In this document: positions 1 to 9,131 of the stretch, piece after piece
How the letters are laid out: each line of letters starts with the position of its first letter
How positions within the stretch are numbered: the first letter of the stretch is position 1
Assembly (NCBI RefSeq): GCF_900240315.1
Contig: NZ_OEPZ01000005.1
Location: 62,001 to 126,000, forward strand
From: Dorea phocaeensis
GTDB lineage: Bacteria; Bacillota; Clostridia; Lachnospirales; Lachnospiraceae
Direction: 5' to 3'
DNA: 64,000 nucleotides
The notes under the pieces: generated by a model
Told to the model about the DNA's origin: nothing
Seen by the model: the letters and a program-made list of their open reading frames with translations, nothing else
Databases searched by the model: none
Program-made: the position numbers and the translations under genes

Positions 1-3000
1 TTTGCAGAGCCGATTACGACAAAAGAACTTCAGATGAAGATTGAACGTAACGGAAGCGGCAGCAACGGTGTTGGTATCAGTGAGTGGGAAGTATTTGGAT
101 ATGAAACAATTGCATCAGGTACCAATGTAGCTCCAGAGTCTAAGGTGACTGCTTCTTACACGAACAAGGATCTGGCAGAGACAGCAGCATCCGTAACGGT
201 AGATGGCAAATTAGCAGGAAACGATCAGAACACAACATGGAACAGTGCAGGGGCTTCTAAAGAGGAGTATCCGGTGAAGGTCAACCTGGACTGGGGAGAA
301 GCTGAATATAATGTCTCCAGTATGAGAGTGATGTGGTGGTCTGACAATGGTGCTGTTAAGTTCCCATCCGACTGTAAATTACAGTATTACAATACCCGTT
401 CTAAAGACTGGGCTGATGTGACAGATATGGTGGATGAGACGGGAGCAAATGTAAAGTCTGTTGGCGTGAAGTTCGGAAACGAAGGCAAGCCGGGCGAGAA
501 TGAAGCTGACTATACAGGTGAGAACAATCGTTACTGGAACGGCGTTTCTTTAAACGAGAATGTAAAGACGAATAAGCTTCGTCTGCTGGTTGGAAGTAAG
601 AGCGCTTCTGAAGGCGTTGGAATCGGTGAGATCGAAGTGTATGGAACAAAGGCAGCCGTTACATTGGGAGAAAATGTGGCTCCAAATGCAGCAGCTTCCG
701 CAAATGCACAGAACACACCTGTAACCAATGTAAACAATGGCGGATTAGCTGACGGTGCAGGATCCTCTTGGAATACCTGGGGCAGCAACACCTACCCAAC
801 GACCGTAGCGCTTACCTGGGACGCTCCTTATGAATTAAATGGCATGAGAGTTATGTGGTGGGCAGATAATGGTAACCTTCAGGCGAACGGTAACGTTACA
901 TTCCCGAAGAGCTGTGAGGTAGAATATTACGACCATGAGACCGGCTCCTGGAAGAAGATTACGGCTATGACAGATGAGACGGGAGCAAATGTTTCTTCTG
1001 TTGGTGTGAAATACGGAAGTGCAGATCAGGCTTCCAACCAGCCGGGAAATCACTTAAATGGAAACAACCGTTACTGGAATCAGGTGACGTTTGATGAATC
1101 AGTGAAGACGACTCAGATTCGAATGAATATTGACCGTAACGGATCCGGATCAAATGGTATCGGTATCGGTGAATGGGAAGTCTTTGGTGAAGAGATGACC
1201 GCAGAGTGGAATGAAATGGTTTCCGCACAGATTACCGGTAAAGACCGCATTATGAAGGGTGAGAAGGGCGTATTTACAGCAGAGAGCCTTCCGACCGGAT
1301 TAGAAGGAATGAGCTATAAGTGGGAACTGGCAGAGGGCAGCGAATTTATGTCCATCGAAGGTGCAGATAATAAGAAAGAAGTTACGATCAAAGCAAACGA
1401 AAGTGGATATGGAAAGCTGAATCTGACACTCTCTCGTAAAGAAAATGACAAGACAGTGAAAAGAACTGCAAGCATGGATATCAAGGTTGACGGAATTGAG
1501 AGCATCGACGAATATGTGACAGCTACAGAAGCAGGCACAGCTCCGATTCTTCCGAAGATGGTAGTCGCTAACGGAATTGCATTCGACGATCCGACACCAG
1601 AGTATTTCGGACCAACAGGCCATAACTTCGCAGAAGAATTTAATTCTAAATTAGTCCCGGTTGAATGGGAAAAAGTAGATAAGAAATTATATGCAAAAGA
1701 TCAGGTTGGAAAGACATTTGAGGTAAAAGGTAAAGTAACTGCTGGCGGAGAGGAATTCGATGCGGTTGCAAAGGTTACCGTTAACGAGCCGGTTGTTACA
1801 CCGGTTGCAAACAATACCGTTACCTTTGAGAATGTACAGCTTAACGATAATTTCTGGAATCCAAAACAGAAAGTAAATGCAGTAAATTCTCTAAACAAGG
1901 CAATTGCTCAGATTGAGCAGCCATCCGGTGGAGAGCCAAACTTCAAGAATGCGATCAAGAAGTTAAATGGTGAGCCTTATGACGAGTTCCAGGGATTCGT
2001 ATTCCAGGATTCTGATATTTACAAGAGTATTGAAGCGATTTCCTATACATTGTCTGTAATTCAGAATGACGATGATCCGGAAATGGTAGCACAGAAAGAA
2101 GTGCTGGAAAAGAAACTGGCAGAGTGGATTTCTCTGATTGAGCAGGTGCAGTACGCAGATGGATATATTGATACCCACTTTACGTTAAGAAGTACCGCAC
2201 ACGCTGGCGGAAGTTCTGCCGGAACACACAGATGGAGAGATTTCTCCAACCATGAGATGTATAATGCAGGTCACTTCTTTGAGTCGGTTGTTGCATATAC
2301 CCGTTACAGAGAAGGTATCGGCGATCCTGACTACAGTCTTTATGTAGTTGGAAAACGTTTTGCAGATGAAATCGTATCTCTCTTTGGACCAGAAGGAACT
2401 CGTCACGAGGTTCCGGGACATGAAGAGGTGGAACTCGCCCTTGTGAAGTTTGCAAAACTGGTAGAAGAATATGAGGGTGAAGGAACTGGTCAGAAGTATA
2501 TTGATACAGTAAAGACGCTGATTGACCGAAGAGGTGAAGCAAGCGGCTTACGTGAAAGTGGTTACCGTGGAGGAGAATATTCTCAGGATGCAACACCAAT
2601 TAAGGAAGAGGTAAATGGTGTGGGACATGCTGTACGTGCATGCTATTTCTACGCTGGTGTTACTGACATTGCAACACTTCTTCCGGAAGGCGATGCTGAT
2701 AGAGATGCTTACCTGAATACCATGGATAATATCTGGGATTCTGTAAAGAACAGAAAGACCTATATCACAGGTGGTATTGGAGTTAGAAGCCATGGAGAAG
2801 ACTTTGGTGGCGACTATGAACTTCCAAACAACGATTCTTATTGTGAGATCTGTGCATCTATCGCACTTGCAAACTGGAACCAGAGAATGAATCTGATCCA
2901 TGAGGATGCGAAGTATGCAGACGTAGTAGAGAGAACACTTTACAATGCGATCCTGGTTGGAACCAACTTAAGCGGAGATAAGTTCTACTATGACACAAGA

Positions 3001-4758
3001 TTGGAAGTCGGCAACAGACAGGGACGCTCTGACTGGTTTGCATGTGCATGCTGTCCTCCGAACTTAATGCGTACCATTGCAAAATTAAGTGAGTACATGT
3101 ATACCGTACACGGAGATGATCTGTTCGTGAACCTGTATATTGGAAGTGACGGAAACATTAACGTAGACGGAACGAACGTAGAACTGACTCAGAAGACAGA
3201 GTACCCATGGGACGGCGCTGTGAAGATGACCGTTGATCCGGCAAAAGATAAGAAATTCACGATGAATATTCGTATCCCAGGCTGGACACAGGAACAGAAA
3301 AACAAAGATGTTAAGATCGAAGTGAACGGCGAAGCAGTAAAAGCAGAAGCAGAAAATGGATATGTTGCAATTACCCGTACATGGAAAGCCGGCGACGTTG
3401 TTAAGATTGACATGCCAATGGAAATCAGAATGACAGAGGCAGATCCGAATGTCACAACAAACGCAGGAAGAATCGCATTAGAGAGAGGACCTGTCGTATA
3501 CTGTATGGAGACAGCAGGAAATAAACAGCTGAATGAAGGAATTGCAAACTTCAAACCATTAAATCTTGTAATTCCAAGAGATGCGAAACTGACCGCTACA
3601 TACAATAAAGATCTTCTGAACGGTGTTGTAGAGATCAATGGTGACGTACAGTACAATGACGGCGGAACCATGAAAGATGCGAAACTGCAGGCAATTCCAT
3701 ACTATGCATGGAATAACCGCGGTGACGACGGCGTACAGGGACAGAACTCCTGTACACAGATGCTGATTTGGACGAACGCAGTTGGCGAAGCAGCCGGCGC
3801 GGAAGTAACCATCAGCGGAGAACAGGAAGTGAAAGTTGGCGAGAGCCTTTCTCTGACAGCAGAAGCTTCAGGAATGGAAAATCCAGCCTACGCATGGAGC
3901 ATCAAAGAAGGCGATGCAGTTGAGATCGCAGAAGGTGCAGACGCAGCGACTGTAAAACTGAACGGTCTGAAAGAAGGTACGGCAGTTATCACAGTGACCG
4001 CAACAAGCGGAGACGTATCTGTCAGCGCAGATTATACCGTAACCGTAACAGCGGCAGAACAGCCGGCACCGACGCTGGAAAGTCTTGAGCTTGCAGGACC
4101 GACAAAGGTTGAATATGTTCAGGGCGAACAGCTTGACTTAACAGGCCTTGTTGTAACAGCAGTATACAGCGATGGAACCAGAACAGAGATCCCATATGGA
4201 GAAGGTGGATACACGGTAAGCGGATACGATGCAAATGCAGTTGGAGAGCAGACCGTGACCGTAACCTATGAAGGAGTATCTGCTGAATTTACAGTAACCG
4301 TGAAAGAGGCAGAACAGCAGCTTCCAACACTGGATAAGATCGTTCTCGGAGGAGATGCGAAGACGAAGTATCAGCAGGGTGAAAAGCTTGACTTAACAGG
4401 CCTTGTTGTAACAGCAGTATACAGTGATGGAACAACCAAAGAAATTCCATATGGAGAAGGCGGATATACGGTAAGCGGATACGATGCTAACAAAGTTGGC
4501 AAGCAGACGATCACCATCACTTACGGCGGAAAGACAGCTGAATTTGAAGTGACGGTAGAGAAGAAGCAGACAACGGATCCAGAGAATCCGCAGAAGCCAA
4601 ACAAGCCACAGAAACCATCTGGCAGCCAGACTGCAAACAAGACAGATGCAGCTGCTAAGACAGGAGACCAGGCAAATATGGTTCTTCCGGCAGTTGGACT
4701 TCTGATGGCAGCAGCCCTGCTTCTCATGGCATGGAAGAGAAGAAGAGTGGGAAGATAA
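1..4758 (+). CDS. GH127 beta-L-arabinofuranosidase, multidomain, cell-wall anchored (5' end outside window)
   Basis: The frame is open from base 1, so the N-terminus and any signal peptide are missing; residues are counted from the ATG at 34. Three discoidin-like carbohydrate-binding modules come first (the first cut, the others about 35-205 and 215-385), then two Ig-like stretches to about 585. The catalytic domain spans about 590-1215. It shows the GH127 zinc/nucleophile set: E938 and C940 in CEICAS, and C1006-C1007 in ACACCPPN. In this family a zinc-bound cysteine acts as nucleophile on non-reducing-end beta-L-arabinofuranose. The C-terminus has one Ig-like domain (about 1250-1335), two near-identical bacterial Ig-like repeats (1344-1510), a Pro/Lys linker, a degenerate sorting signal AAAKTGD, a membrane segment and KRRR. 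It is probably surface-displayed and acts on plant arabinan or arabinosylated proteins. The family is secure; the substrate is inferred. Confidence 0.87.
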   Translation, partial: FAEPITTKELQMKIERNGSGSNGVGISEWEVFGYETIASGTNVAPESKVTASYTNKDLAETAASVTVDGKLAGNDQNTTWNSAGASKEEYPVKVNLDWGEAEYNVSSMRVMWWSDNGAVKFPSDCKLQYYNTRSKDWADVTDMVDETGANVKSVGVKFGNEGKPGENEADYTGENNRYWNGVSLNENVKTNKLRLLVGSKSASEGVGIGEIEVYGTKAAVTLGENVAPNAAASANAQNTPVTNVNNGGLADGAGSSWNTWGSNTYPTTVALTWDAPYELNGMRVMWWADNGNLQANGNVTFPKSCEVEYYDHETGSWKKITAMTDETGANVSSVGVKYGSADQASNQPGNHLNGNNRYWNQVTFDESVKTTQIRMNIDRNGSGSNGIGIGEWEVFGEEMTAEWNEMVSAQITGKDRIMKGEKGVFTAESLPTGLEGMSYKWELAEGSEFMSIEGADNKKEVTIKANESGYGKLNLTLSRKENDKTVKRTASMDIKVDGIESIDEYVTATEAGTAPILPKMVVANGIAFDDPTPEYFGPTGHNFAEEFNSKLVPVEWEKVDKKLYAKDQVGKTFEVKGKVTAGGEEFDAVAKVTVNEPVVTPVANNTVTFENVQLNDNFWNPKQKVNAVNSLNKAIAQIEQPSGGEPNFKNAIKKLNGEPYDEFQGFVFQDSDIYKSIEAISYTLSVIQNDDDPEMVAQKEVLEKKLAEWISLIEQVQYADGYIDTHFTLRSTAHAGGSSAGTHRWRDFSNHEMYNAGHFFESVVAYTRYREGIGDPDYSLYVVGKRFADEIVSLFGPEGTRHEVPGHEEVELALVKFAKLVEEYEGEGTGQKYIDTVKTLIDRRGEASGLRESGYRGGEYSQDATPIKEEVNGVGHAVRACYFYAGVTDIATLLPEGDADRDAYLNTMDNIWDSVKNRKTYITGGIGVRSHGEDFGGDYELPNNDSYCEICASIALANWNQRMNLIHEDAKYADVVERTLYNAILVGTNLSGDKFYYDTRLEVGNRQGRSDWFACACCPPNLMRTIAKLSEYMYTVHGDDLFVNLYIGSDGNINVDGTNVELTQKTEYPWDGAVKMTVDPAKDKKFTMNIRIPGWTQEQKNKDVKIEVNGEAVKAEAENGYVAITRTWKAGDVVKIDMPMEIRMTEADPNVTTNAGRIALERGPVVYCMETAGNKQLNEGIANFKPLNLVIPRDAKLTATYNKDLLNGVVEINGDVQYNDGGTMKDAKLQAIPYYAWNNRGDDGVQGQNSCTQMLIWTNAVGEAAGAEVTISGEQEVKVGESLSLTAEASGMENPAYAWSIKEGDAVEIAEGADAATVKLNGLKEGTAVITVTATSGDVSVSADYTVTVTAAEQPAPTLESLELAGPTKVEYVQGEQLDLTGLVVTAVYSDGTRTEIPYGEGGYTVSGYDANAVGEQTVTVTYEGVSAEFTVTVKEAEQQLPTLDKIVLGGDAKTKYQQGEKLDLTGLVVTAVYSDGTTKEIPYGEGGYTVSGYDANKVGKQTITITYGGKTAEFEVTVEKKQTTDPENPQKPNKPQKPSGSQTANKTDAAAKTGDQANMVLPAVGLLMAAALLLMAWKRRRVGR
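4130..4424 (+). repeat. Two Ig-like repeat units with 40-nt identical core
   Basis: A 40-base stretch at 4130-4169 recurs unchanged at 4385-4424, a period of 255 bases (85 codons). It encodes the core of two consecutive C-terminal Ig-like domains. Identity at third codon positions points to recent duplication or gene conversion. Confidence 0.8.
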
Positions 4759-4796
4759 TACCGAAAGCTTAGAAGCGAAGGTATATCATAAGAAAG

Positions 4797-4836
4797 ACAC
4801 CCCAGACAGGAAATGATCCCTGTCTGGGGTGTTTTC
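4797..4836 (+). terminator. Rho-independent terminator after GH127 gene
   Basis: A perfect 14-bp stem (4797-4810 with 4819-4832) around a loop of about 8 bases is followed by a short T run. It lies 39 bases after the stop codon. Confidence 0.85.
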
Positions 4837-4919
4837 CCGTTCGGGAAGAAAATGATTTGCGAAACTGCGGTGCAGAGTATACAATGATAACAGGAAAGAA
4901 TGGAAGAGGGATGATAAAA

Positions 4920-6284
4920 GTGAATGCAGCAGTAAAGAAAAATAAATACGAAATTGATATGTGCAACGGTTCCATTATGGATAAGCTGATCTCTTTTTCC
5001 CTGCCTCTGATGTTGTCGGGAATTCTTCAGCTTCTGTTTAATGCAGTGGATATCGTTGTGGTGGGGAGGTTCACAGGAAGACAGGCGCTGGCGGCAGTAG
5101 GATCCACCACGGCTTTGATTAACGTGTTCGTAAATCTTTTCATTGGAATTTCTCTAGGCGCCAACGTGCTTGCCGCTCGGTTCTATGCGGCAAAAAAGGA
5201 GAAGGAAATGTCGGAAGTTGTACATACAGCGGTTACATTTGCCTTGGTCAGTGGAATTTTGATGGTGTTTGTGGGGTTTTTTTGTTCCAGGGGAGCGTTG
5301 GTTTTGATGGGGACGCCGGGAGACGTCATTGAGTTATCGGCGCTTTATATGAAGATTTATTTTATGGGAATGCCATTTTTCATGCTTTATAATTATGGAG
5401 CAGCCATTTTACGGGCGATTGGAGATACGAAGCGGCCGCTTTTGTTCCTGATTATCGCAGGAGGGATCAATGTATGTTTGAATCTTCTTCTTGTGATTGT
5501 ATTCCATCTCGGTGTGGCTGGAGTCGCGATTGGAACCGTGATTTCCCAGCTGGTGTCCAGTGCGCTGGTGCTTTGGTGTCTGTGGCGTGCGGAAGGGAGT
5601 TATCAGCTGAGAGTGTCCAAATTGAAGATTCAGAAGACCCATTTGAAGCAGATTTTTCAGATTGGAATTCCGGCGGGGATTCAGAGTATGGTAATTAATT
5701 TTTCCAATGTTCTTCTTCAATCCTCAGTGAACTCTTTTGGGTCAGTGGCAATGGCGGGCTATACGGCGGCGAACAATATTTTTGGATTCCTGTATGCATC
5801 CGCAAATTCCGTTTCTCAGGCATGTATGAGTTTTACCAGTCAGAACTACGGAGTAGGAAAATGGAAACGGATGGATCGGGTGCTTGTGGATTGCATGATC
5901 CTTACGACAGGGGTGATGCTGGTATTAGGAGGGGGCGCGTATGTATTTGGTCATCAGCTTCTTGGAATCTACACCTCAGATGCAGAGGTGATTCAGTGCG
6001 GAATGGAGATCCTCCTGTATACGACGGTAACCTATTTTCTGTGTGGACTGATGGATCTGTTCCCAGGATCCATGCGGGGAATGGGATATTCGCTGGTGCC
6101 AATGATTATCTCTGTGATCGGTACGGTCGGACTTCGGATTGTATGGATTGGATGGATATTCCCGGCGCATCGTTCTCTGGATGTACTGTTTATCTCTTAT
6201 CCGGCATCCTGGATTCTGACGATTATCATGCAGGTGATCTGTTTTTACTTTGTGCGTAGGAGAGTGCACCGGAAAGTGGTATAA
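4920..6284 (+). CDS. MATE family multidrug/organic cation exporter
   Basis: A membrane protein of about 454 residues with some twelve hydrophobic segments. Two MatE repeats are visible: the first opens with a PLMLSGILQLLFNAVDIVVVG-type helix, the second with IPAGIQSMVINFSNV. MATE proteins export cationic drugs or metabolites using a Na+ or H+ gradient. Several starts are possible: GTG at 4920 has an AGAGGG site 9 bases upstream, ATG 4911 lies too close to that site, and the TTG at 4857 has only a distant site. The gene follows a terminator and is convergent with the lipase-like gene at 6341, so it is probably monocistronic. Its substrate cannot be told from sequence. Confidence 0.85.
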   Translation: MNAAVKKNKYEIDMCNGSIMDKLISFSLPLMLSGILQLLFNAVDIVVVGRFTGRQALAAVGSTTALINVFVNLFIGISLGANVLAARFYAAKKEKEMSEVVHTAVTFALVSGILMVFVGFFCSRGALVLMGTPGDVIELSALYMKIYFMGMPFFMLYNYGAAILRAIGDTKRPLLFLIIAGGINVCLNLLLVIVFHLGVAGVAIGTVISQLVSSALVLWCLWRAEGSYQLRVSKLKIQKTHLKQIFQIGIPAGIQSMVINFSNVLLQSSVNSFGSVAMAGYTAANNIFGFLYASANSVSQACMSFTSQNYGVGKWKRMDRVLVDCMILTTGVMLVLGGGAYVFGHQLLGIYTSDAEVIQCGMEILLYTTVTYFLCGLMDLFPGSMRGMGYSLVPMIISVIGTVGLRIVWIGWIFPAHRSLDVLFISYPASWILTIIMQVICFYFVRRRVHRKVV

Positions 6285-6334
6285 AGAGCGAAGGAAAGAG
6301 CGAAAAAGAGAATGGTATAAAGCGCGAAGAAAGG
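6277..6334 (+). repeat. Imperfect 22-nt direct repeat at the MATE 3' end
   Basis: TGGTATAAAGAGCGAAGGAA at 6277 recurs as TGGTATAAAGCGCGAAGAAA at 6313. The first copy contains the MATE stop codon, so the second looks like a local duplication of the gene end. Confidence 0.6.
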
Positions 6335-6358
6335 GGAAGCTTAGGAAAGCTTCCCCTT
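6331..6358. terminator. Hairpin between convergent MATE and hydrolase genes
   Basis: A perfect 12-bp stem (6331-6342 with 6347-6358) with a 4-base loop. The minus-strand hydrolase stop codon (6341-6343) lies at its tip. T runs are short on both sides, so termination may be weak or bidirectional. Confidence 0.55.
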
Positions 6359-7267
6359 TATCCACGTCCAAATATCTTCATAGACTGTCATATAATCCGT
6401 CTCATTCAAAATCTCATGGCGGTCATTTTCGTAGAGTTTCACTTGCACATCTTTGATTCCGTTTTGGCAGAATGCATCGTAAGCCTTCTGGATCCCCTTG
6501 CCAAAATCACCAACCGGATCATCGGCTCCGGACACCAGCAAAATCGGAAGTGCCGAAGGAATTTTCTGGATGTTTTTTGGTTTATGTACATAAGAGATAC
6601 CGCGAGACATCTGATAGTACCCGTTTAGTGTAAAGATAAAGGTACAGAATGGATGTGCACGGTAGGCATCGACAATTGCCTCGTCCTTCGTAAGCCAGTC
6701 CTGCGGAGTACGGGCTGGTTCAAATCGTTTGTTATAAGAAGCAAATGCCATATTGTCAACGAATTTGCTTCGATAATTCCATCCTTTGAACAGCGCCAGA
6801 ATGTGGCAGGTCAGCTTGGCAAAAAAGAGTTTTACAGCGGGCTGTGTTCCGGTTCCCATGACGATGACGCCCTGAAGTCCTTCGCCGTGCAACATCATAT
6901 ACTGGCGGATCAGGAAGGAACCCATACTGTGGCCAAGCATAAAATAAGGAAGTCCTGGATATTTCTTCTCTGTTATTTTCCGAAGACGGTCAATGTCTTT
7001 GATGACACATTCATTTCCGTTTGGGTGGGCAAAGTATCCGTGTCGATCCTCACACGTAACAGACTCGCCGTGCCCTAAATGATCGTTTCCAACGACATAG
7101 ATGCCATGCGCATTTAAGAGGCTGGCAAAACGATCGTATCGGTCAATAAATTCTACCATACCGTGGCTGATCTGAAGAACAGCGTGGACATCTTTTTGGG
7201 GAATCCATTCGATTCCATGAATTGTCGTAATCCCATCAGAAGAGGGATAGTAAAAATCTTTTTTCAT
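6341..7267 (-). CDS. Alpha/beta hydrolase, monoacylglycerol lipase / serine aminopeptidase S33 type
   Basis: 308 residues with no signal peptide, so probably cytoplasmic. The nucleophile elbow GHSMGS places the serine at S114. D250 (GADDPVG) and H284 (NDRHE) fit as the rest of the triad, and HG at 35-36 is a likely oxyanion element. This subfamily (Hydrolase_4) hydrolyses monoacylglycerols, lysophospholipids or small esters. The start is fixed by AAAGGAG upstream of ATG 7267. It is the last gene of the minus-strand operon, 27 bases after the CPBP protease gene, and its stop codon is in the 3' hairpin. The exact substrate is unknown. Confidence 0.8.
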   Translation of the reverse strand: MKKDFYYPSSDGITTIHGIEWIPQKDVHAVLQISHGMVEFIDRYDRFASLLNAHGIYVVGNDHLGHGESVTCEDRHGYFAHPNGNECVIKDIDRLRKITEKKYPGLPYFMLGHSMGSFLIRQYMMLHGEGLQGVIVMGTGTQPAVKLFFAKLTCHILALFKGWNYRSKFVDNMAFASYNKRFEPARTPQDWLTKDEAIVDAYRAHPFCTFIFTLNGYYQMSRGISYVHKPKNIQKIPSALPILLVSGADDPVGDFGKGIQKAYDAFCQNGIKDVQVKLYENDRHEILNETDYMTVYEDIWTWIKGKLS

Positions 7268-7294
7268 AACAGATCACATCTCCTTTGTGTGCAA

Positions 7295-8293
7295 TCAGGC
7301 AAATAACTGCAGGATAATTTGAATTGCCCAGAATCCGATGTACAGAATTGTCCCCACATTGAAAAGCATTGCCAGTAACAACTTATCTTTGGGCAGTGCG
7401 ATGATTCCGGGACGGCAGCGGAACTTCTTAAAGCTTAAGATGAACAAGACGATTCCTCCGATCACAAGCCCCATCACCAGAGCCATGTAGATTCCAATAA
7501 GAATCATCTGGAAGGGATGTGTGACGATGATATCAATCAATGCCGCAGAATCAGAAGCCGACTGCTCGATTGCCTGAAATACGTCGGATCTAAGCATCAA
7601 AAGTCCGGGGACGCTTCCCATGAAATTAATTCCCATATGAAGAAGAACACTGTACCTGAGCATTCCGGTTTTGGCGTAAACAAAGCCAAATAGAAGTCCC
7701 AGGGTAAAGGCGTATACGAACTGGTTTAAGTTGCCGTGGAACAGTGCGAAGAAGAAGGCGGACAGCAGGATTCCTGACAGTTCGCCGTATTTTACGGAAG
7801 TACGGTCGATAATTAATTTCCGGAAAATGAATTCTTCAATAATCGGAGCACAGATCACGGTAAACAAAATAGCAGTTCCCAGGTGTAGTTCTGTTACGAT
7901 GTCCTGAATCGGATTAGCGATGCTGTCTCCCTTTAAGAACCCAATGAAGGTCGTCATAAATTGTCCTATCAGGTTCGAGAAATACATCAGTGCGTAAGAG
8001 ATACAAAAAGCAGATAAAAGCTGAGGAACCTTCATGCTCTTTCGCGGAATCGGAACAGCGGGAACCATTCGCACCAGCAGTACCAGAAGCGGCATGCCGA
8101 TCAGATACATGGATCCGGTGCCGACGATCAGGGACAGATCTGCATTTCCCAAAATATCAGGGAACAGAATGCTGACCATTACAGATACTCCGGTCTGGAC
8201 GCTTACGATAATCAGTGTGCCCAGGAAGAACATCAGTCCCAGCTGCGAAAAGTGCGATTTTGTATTTCGGATAATTTGTTTCTCCATAAGCAT
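7295..8293 (-). CDS. CPBP family intramembrane metalloprotease (Abi/CAAX type)
   Basis: 332 residues with about eight membrane segments. The three motifs of glutamate-type intramembrane proteases are intact: EEFIFR (E153, E154, R158), FALFH (F182-H186) and HMGIN (H219, N223). Characterised relatives process prenylated peptides or bacteriocins; the bacterial substrate is usually unknown. The start at 8293 directly follows the TAA of the HAD gene, giving TAAATG, so translation is probably coupled. A second ATG at 8287 is better spaced from the GAGG site. It sits in a cell-wall precursor operon, but no immunity or bacteriocin gene is next to it. Confidence 0.85.
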   Translation of the reverse strand: MLMEKQIIRNTKSHFSQLGLMFFLGTLIIVSVQTGVSVMVSILFPDILGNADLSLIVGTGSMYLIGMPLLVLLVRMVPAVPIPRKSMKVPQLLSAFCISYALMYFSNLIGQFMTTFIGFLKGDSIANPIQDIVTELHLGTAILFTVICAPIIEEFIFRKLIIDRTSVKYGELSGILLSAFFFALFHGNLNQFVYAFTLGLLFGFVYAKTGMLRYSVLLHMGINFMGSVPGLLMLRSDVFQAIEQSASDSAALIDIIVTHPFQMILIGIYMALVMGLVIGGIVLFILSFKKFRCRPGIIALPKDKLLLAMLFNVGTILYIGFWAIQIILQLFA

Positions 8294-9109
8294 TTACCTC
8301 ATAAATTCATTGATCACATGAAGAACCCCGTCTTCATCATTTGACTTCGTGATATAGTCCGCCTTTTCTAATACTGCCGGCTGCGCATTTGCCATGGCAA
8401 CGCCAAGTCCTGCTGTCTCAATCATCGTCAGATCGTTATACCCGTCTCCACAGCAGATCATCTGATCGGCGGAAAGCCCGATGCTCGTTAGAAGCTTCAA
8501 AAGAGAATGGGCTTTGTCGATACCAGGCGGCATAATCTCCAGGAAAAACGGATCGGAGCAGTATGCATAGAGATAGGTGCGGAAGTGACGGTTCACGACC
8601 TCTCCTATCTCTTCAATTACTTCAGGATCTCCGGTTACCAGGAATTTATTCTGTGGTCCGGTAACGTCCGATAGAAAATCTTCGGAAGTGACGATCGGTG
8701 TATGATTGATCCGGGATTCAAGCTTCGTGTACTGATTTGGGCAGATCCCGGAGATCAGGGTATCTTGCGCATAGGCAATGATATCAATGCCGCGATCTTT
8801 GTAACGAGATACGATCTCATAGAGAGGTGCTTTGCAGTCATCGGGAAGTGTTTTGTTATAAATGATATTCCCGGTGCGACAGTCGGTGATCCGTCCTCCG
8901 TTAAAAGAGAGAATGTAACTTCCGTATTTTTCCAGCTGAAGTTGTTTCGCAAGTGGAAGGACGCCCTGTGTTGGGCGTCCGCTTGCAAGCACTACTTTTT
9001 TGCCGTCTTCCTGGATCTCGATCAGAGCGTCCAGCGTTGGTTTGGTGATTTCTTTTTTTGAATTGGTAAGGGTACCATCAAGATCCAGTGTAAGAATCTG
9101 ATAATCCAT
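8294..9109 (-). CDS. Cof-type HAD family phosphatase
   Basis: 271 residues. HAD motif I is DLDGT at 9-13 with the nucleophile D9, and motif IV is GDGYND near 218-223. A C2-type cap lies between them, as in Cof/YwpJ proteins. These are cytoplasmic Mg2+-dependent phosphatases of sugar phosphates, FMN or related small molecules, with broad specificity. GAGGAGG lies upstream of ATG 9109. It is 22 bases after murF in the operon, so it could act on a phosphorylated wall or NAD precursor, but that is only context. Confidence 0.85.
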   Translation of the reverse strand: MDYQILTLDLDGTLTNSKKEITKPTLDALIEIQEDGKKVVLASGRPTQGVLPLAKQLQLEKYGSYILSFNGGRITDCRTGNIIYNKTLPDDCKAPLYEIVSRYKDRGIDIIAYAQDTLISGICPNQYTKLESRINHTPIVTSEDFLSDVTGPQNKFLVTGDPEVIEEIGEVVNRHFRTYLYAYCSDPFFLEIMPPGIDKAHSLLKLLTSIGLSADQMICCGDGYNDLTMIETAGLGVAMANAQPAVLEKADYITKSNDEDGVLHVINEFMR

Positions 9110-9131
9110 ATAAGTGCCTCCTCATGCCGAA

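Noticed and set aside
3189-3671. 160-codon minus-strand ORF in the GH127 gene
   Set aside because: A shadow of the strongly conserved plus-strand glycosidase frame, with no ribosome site or family resemblance.
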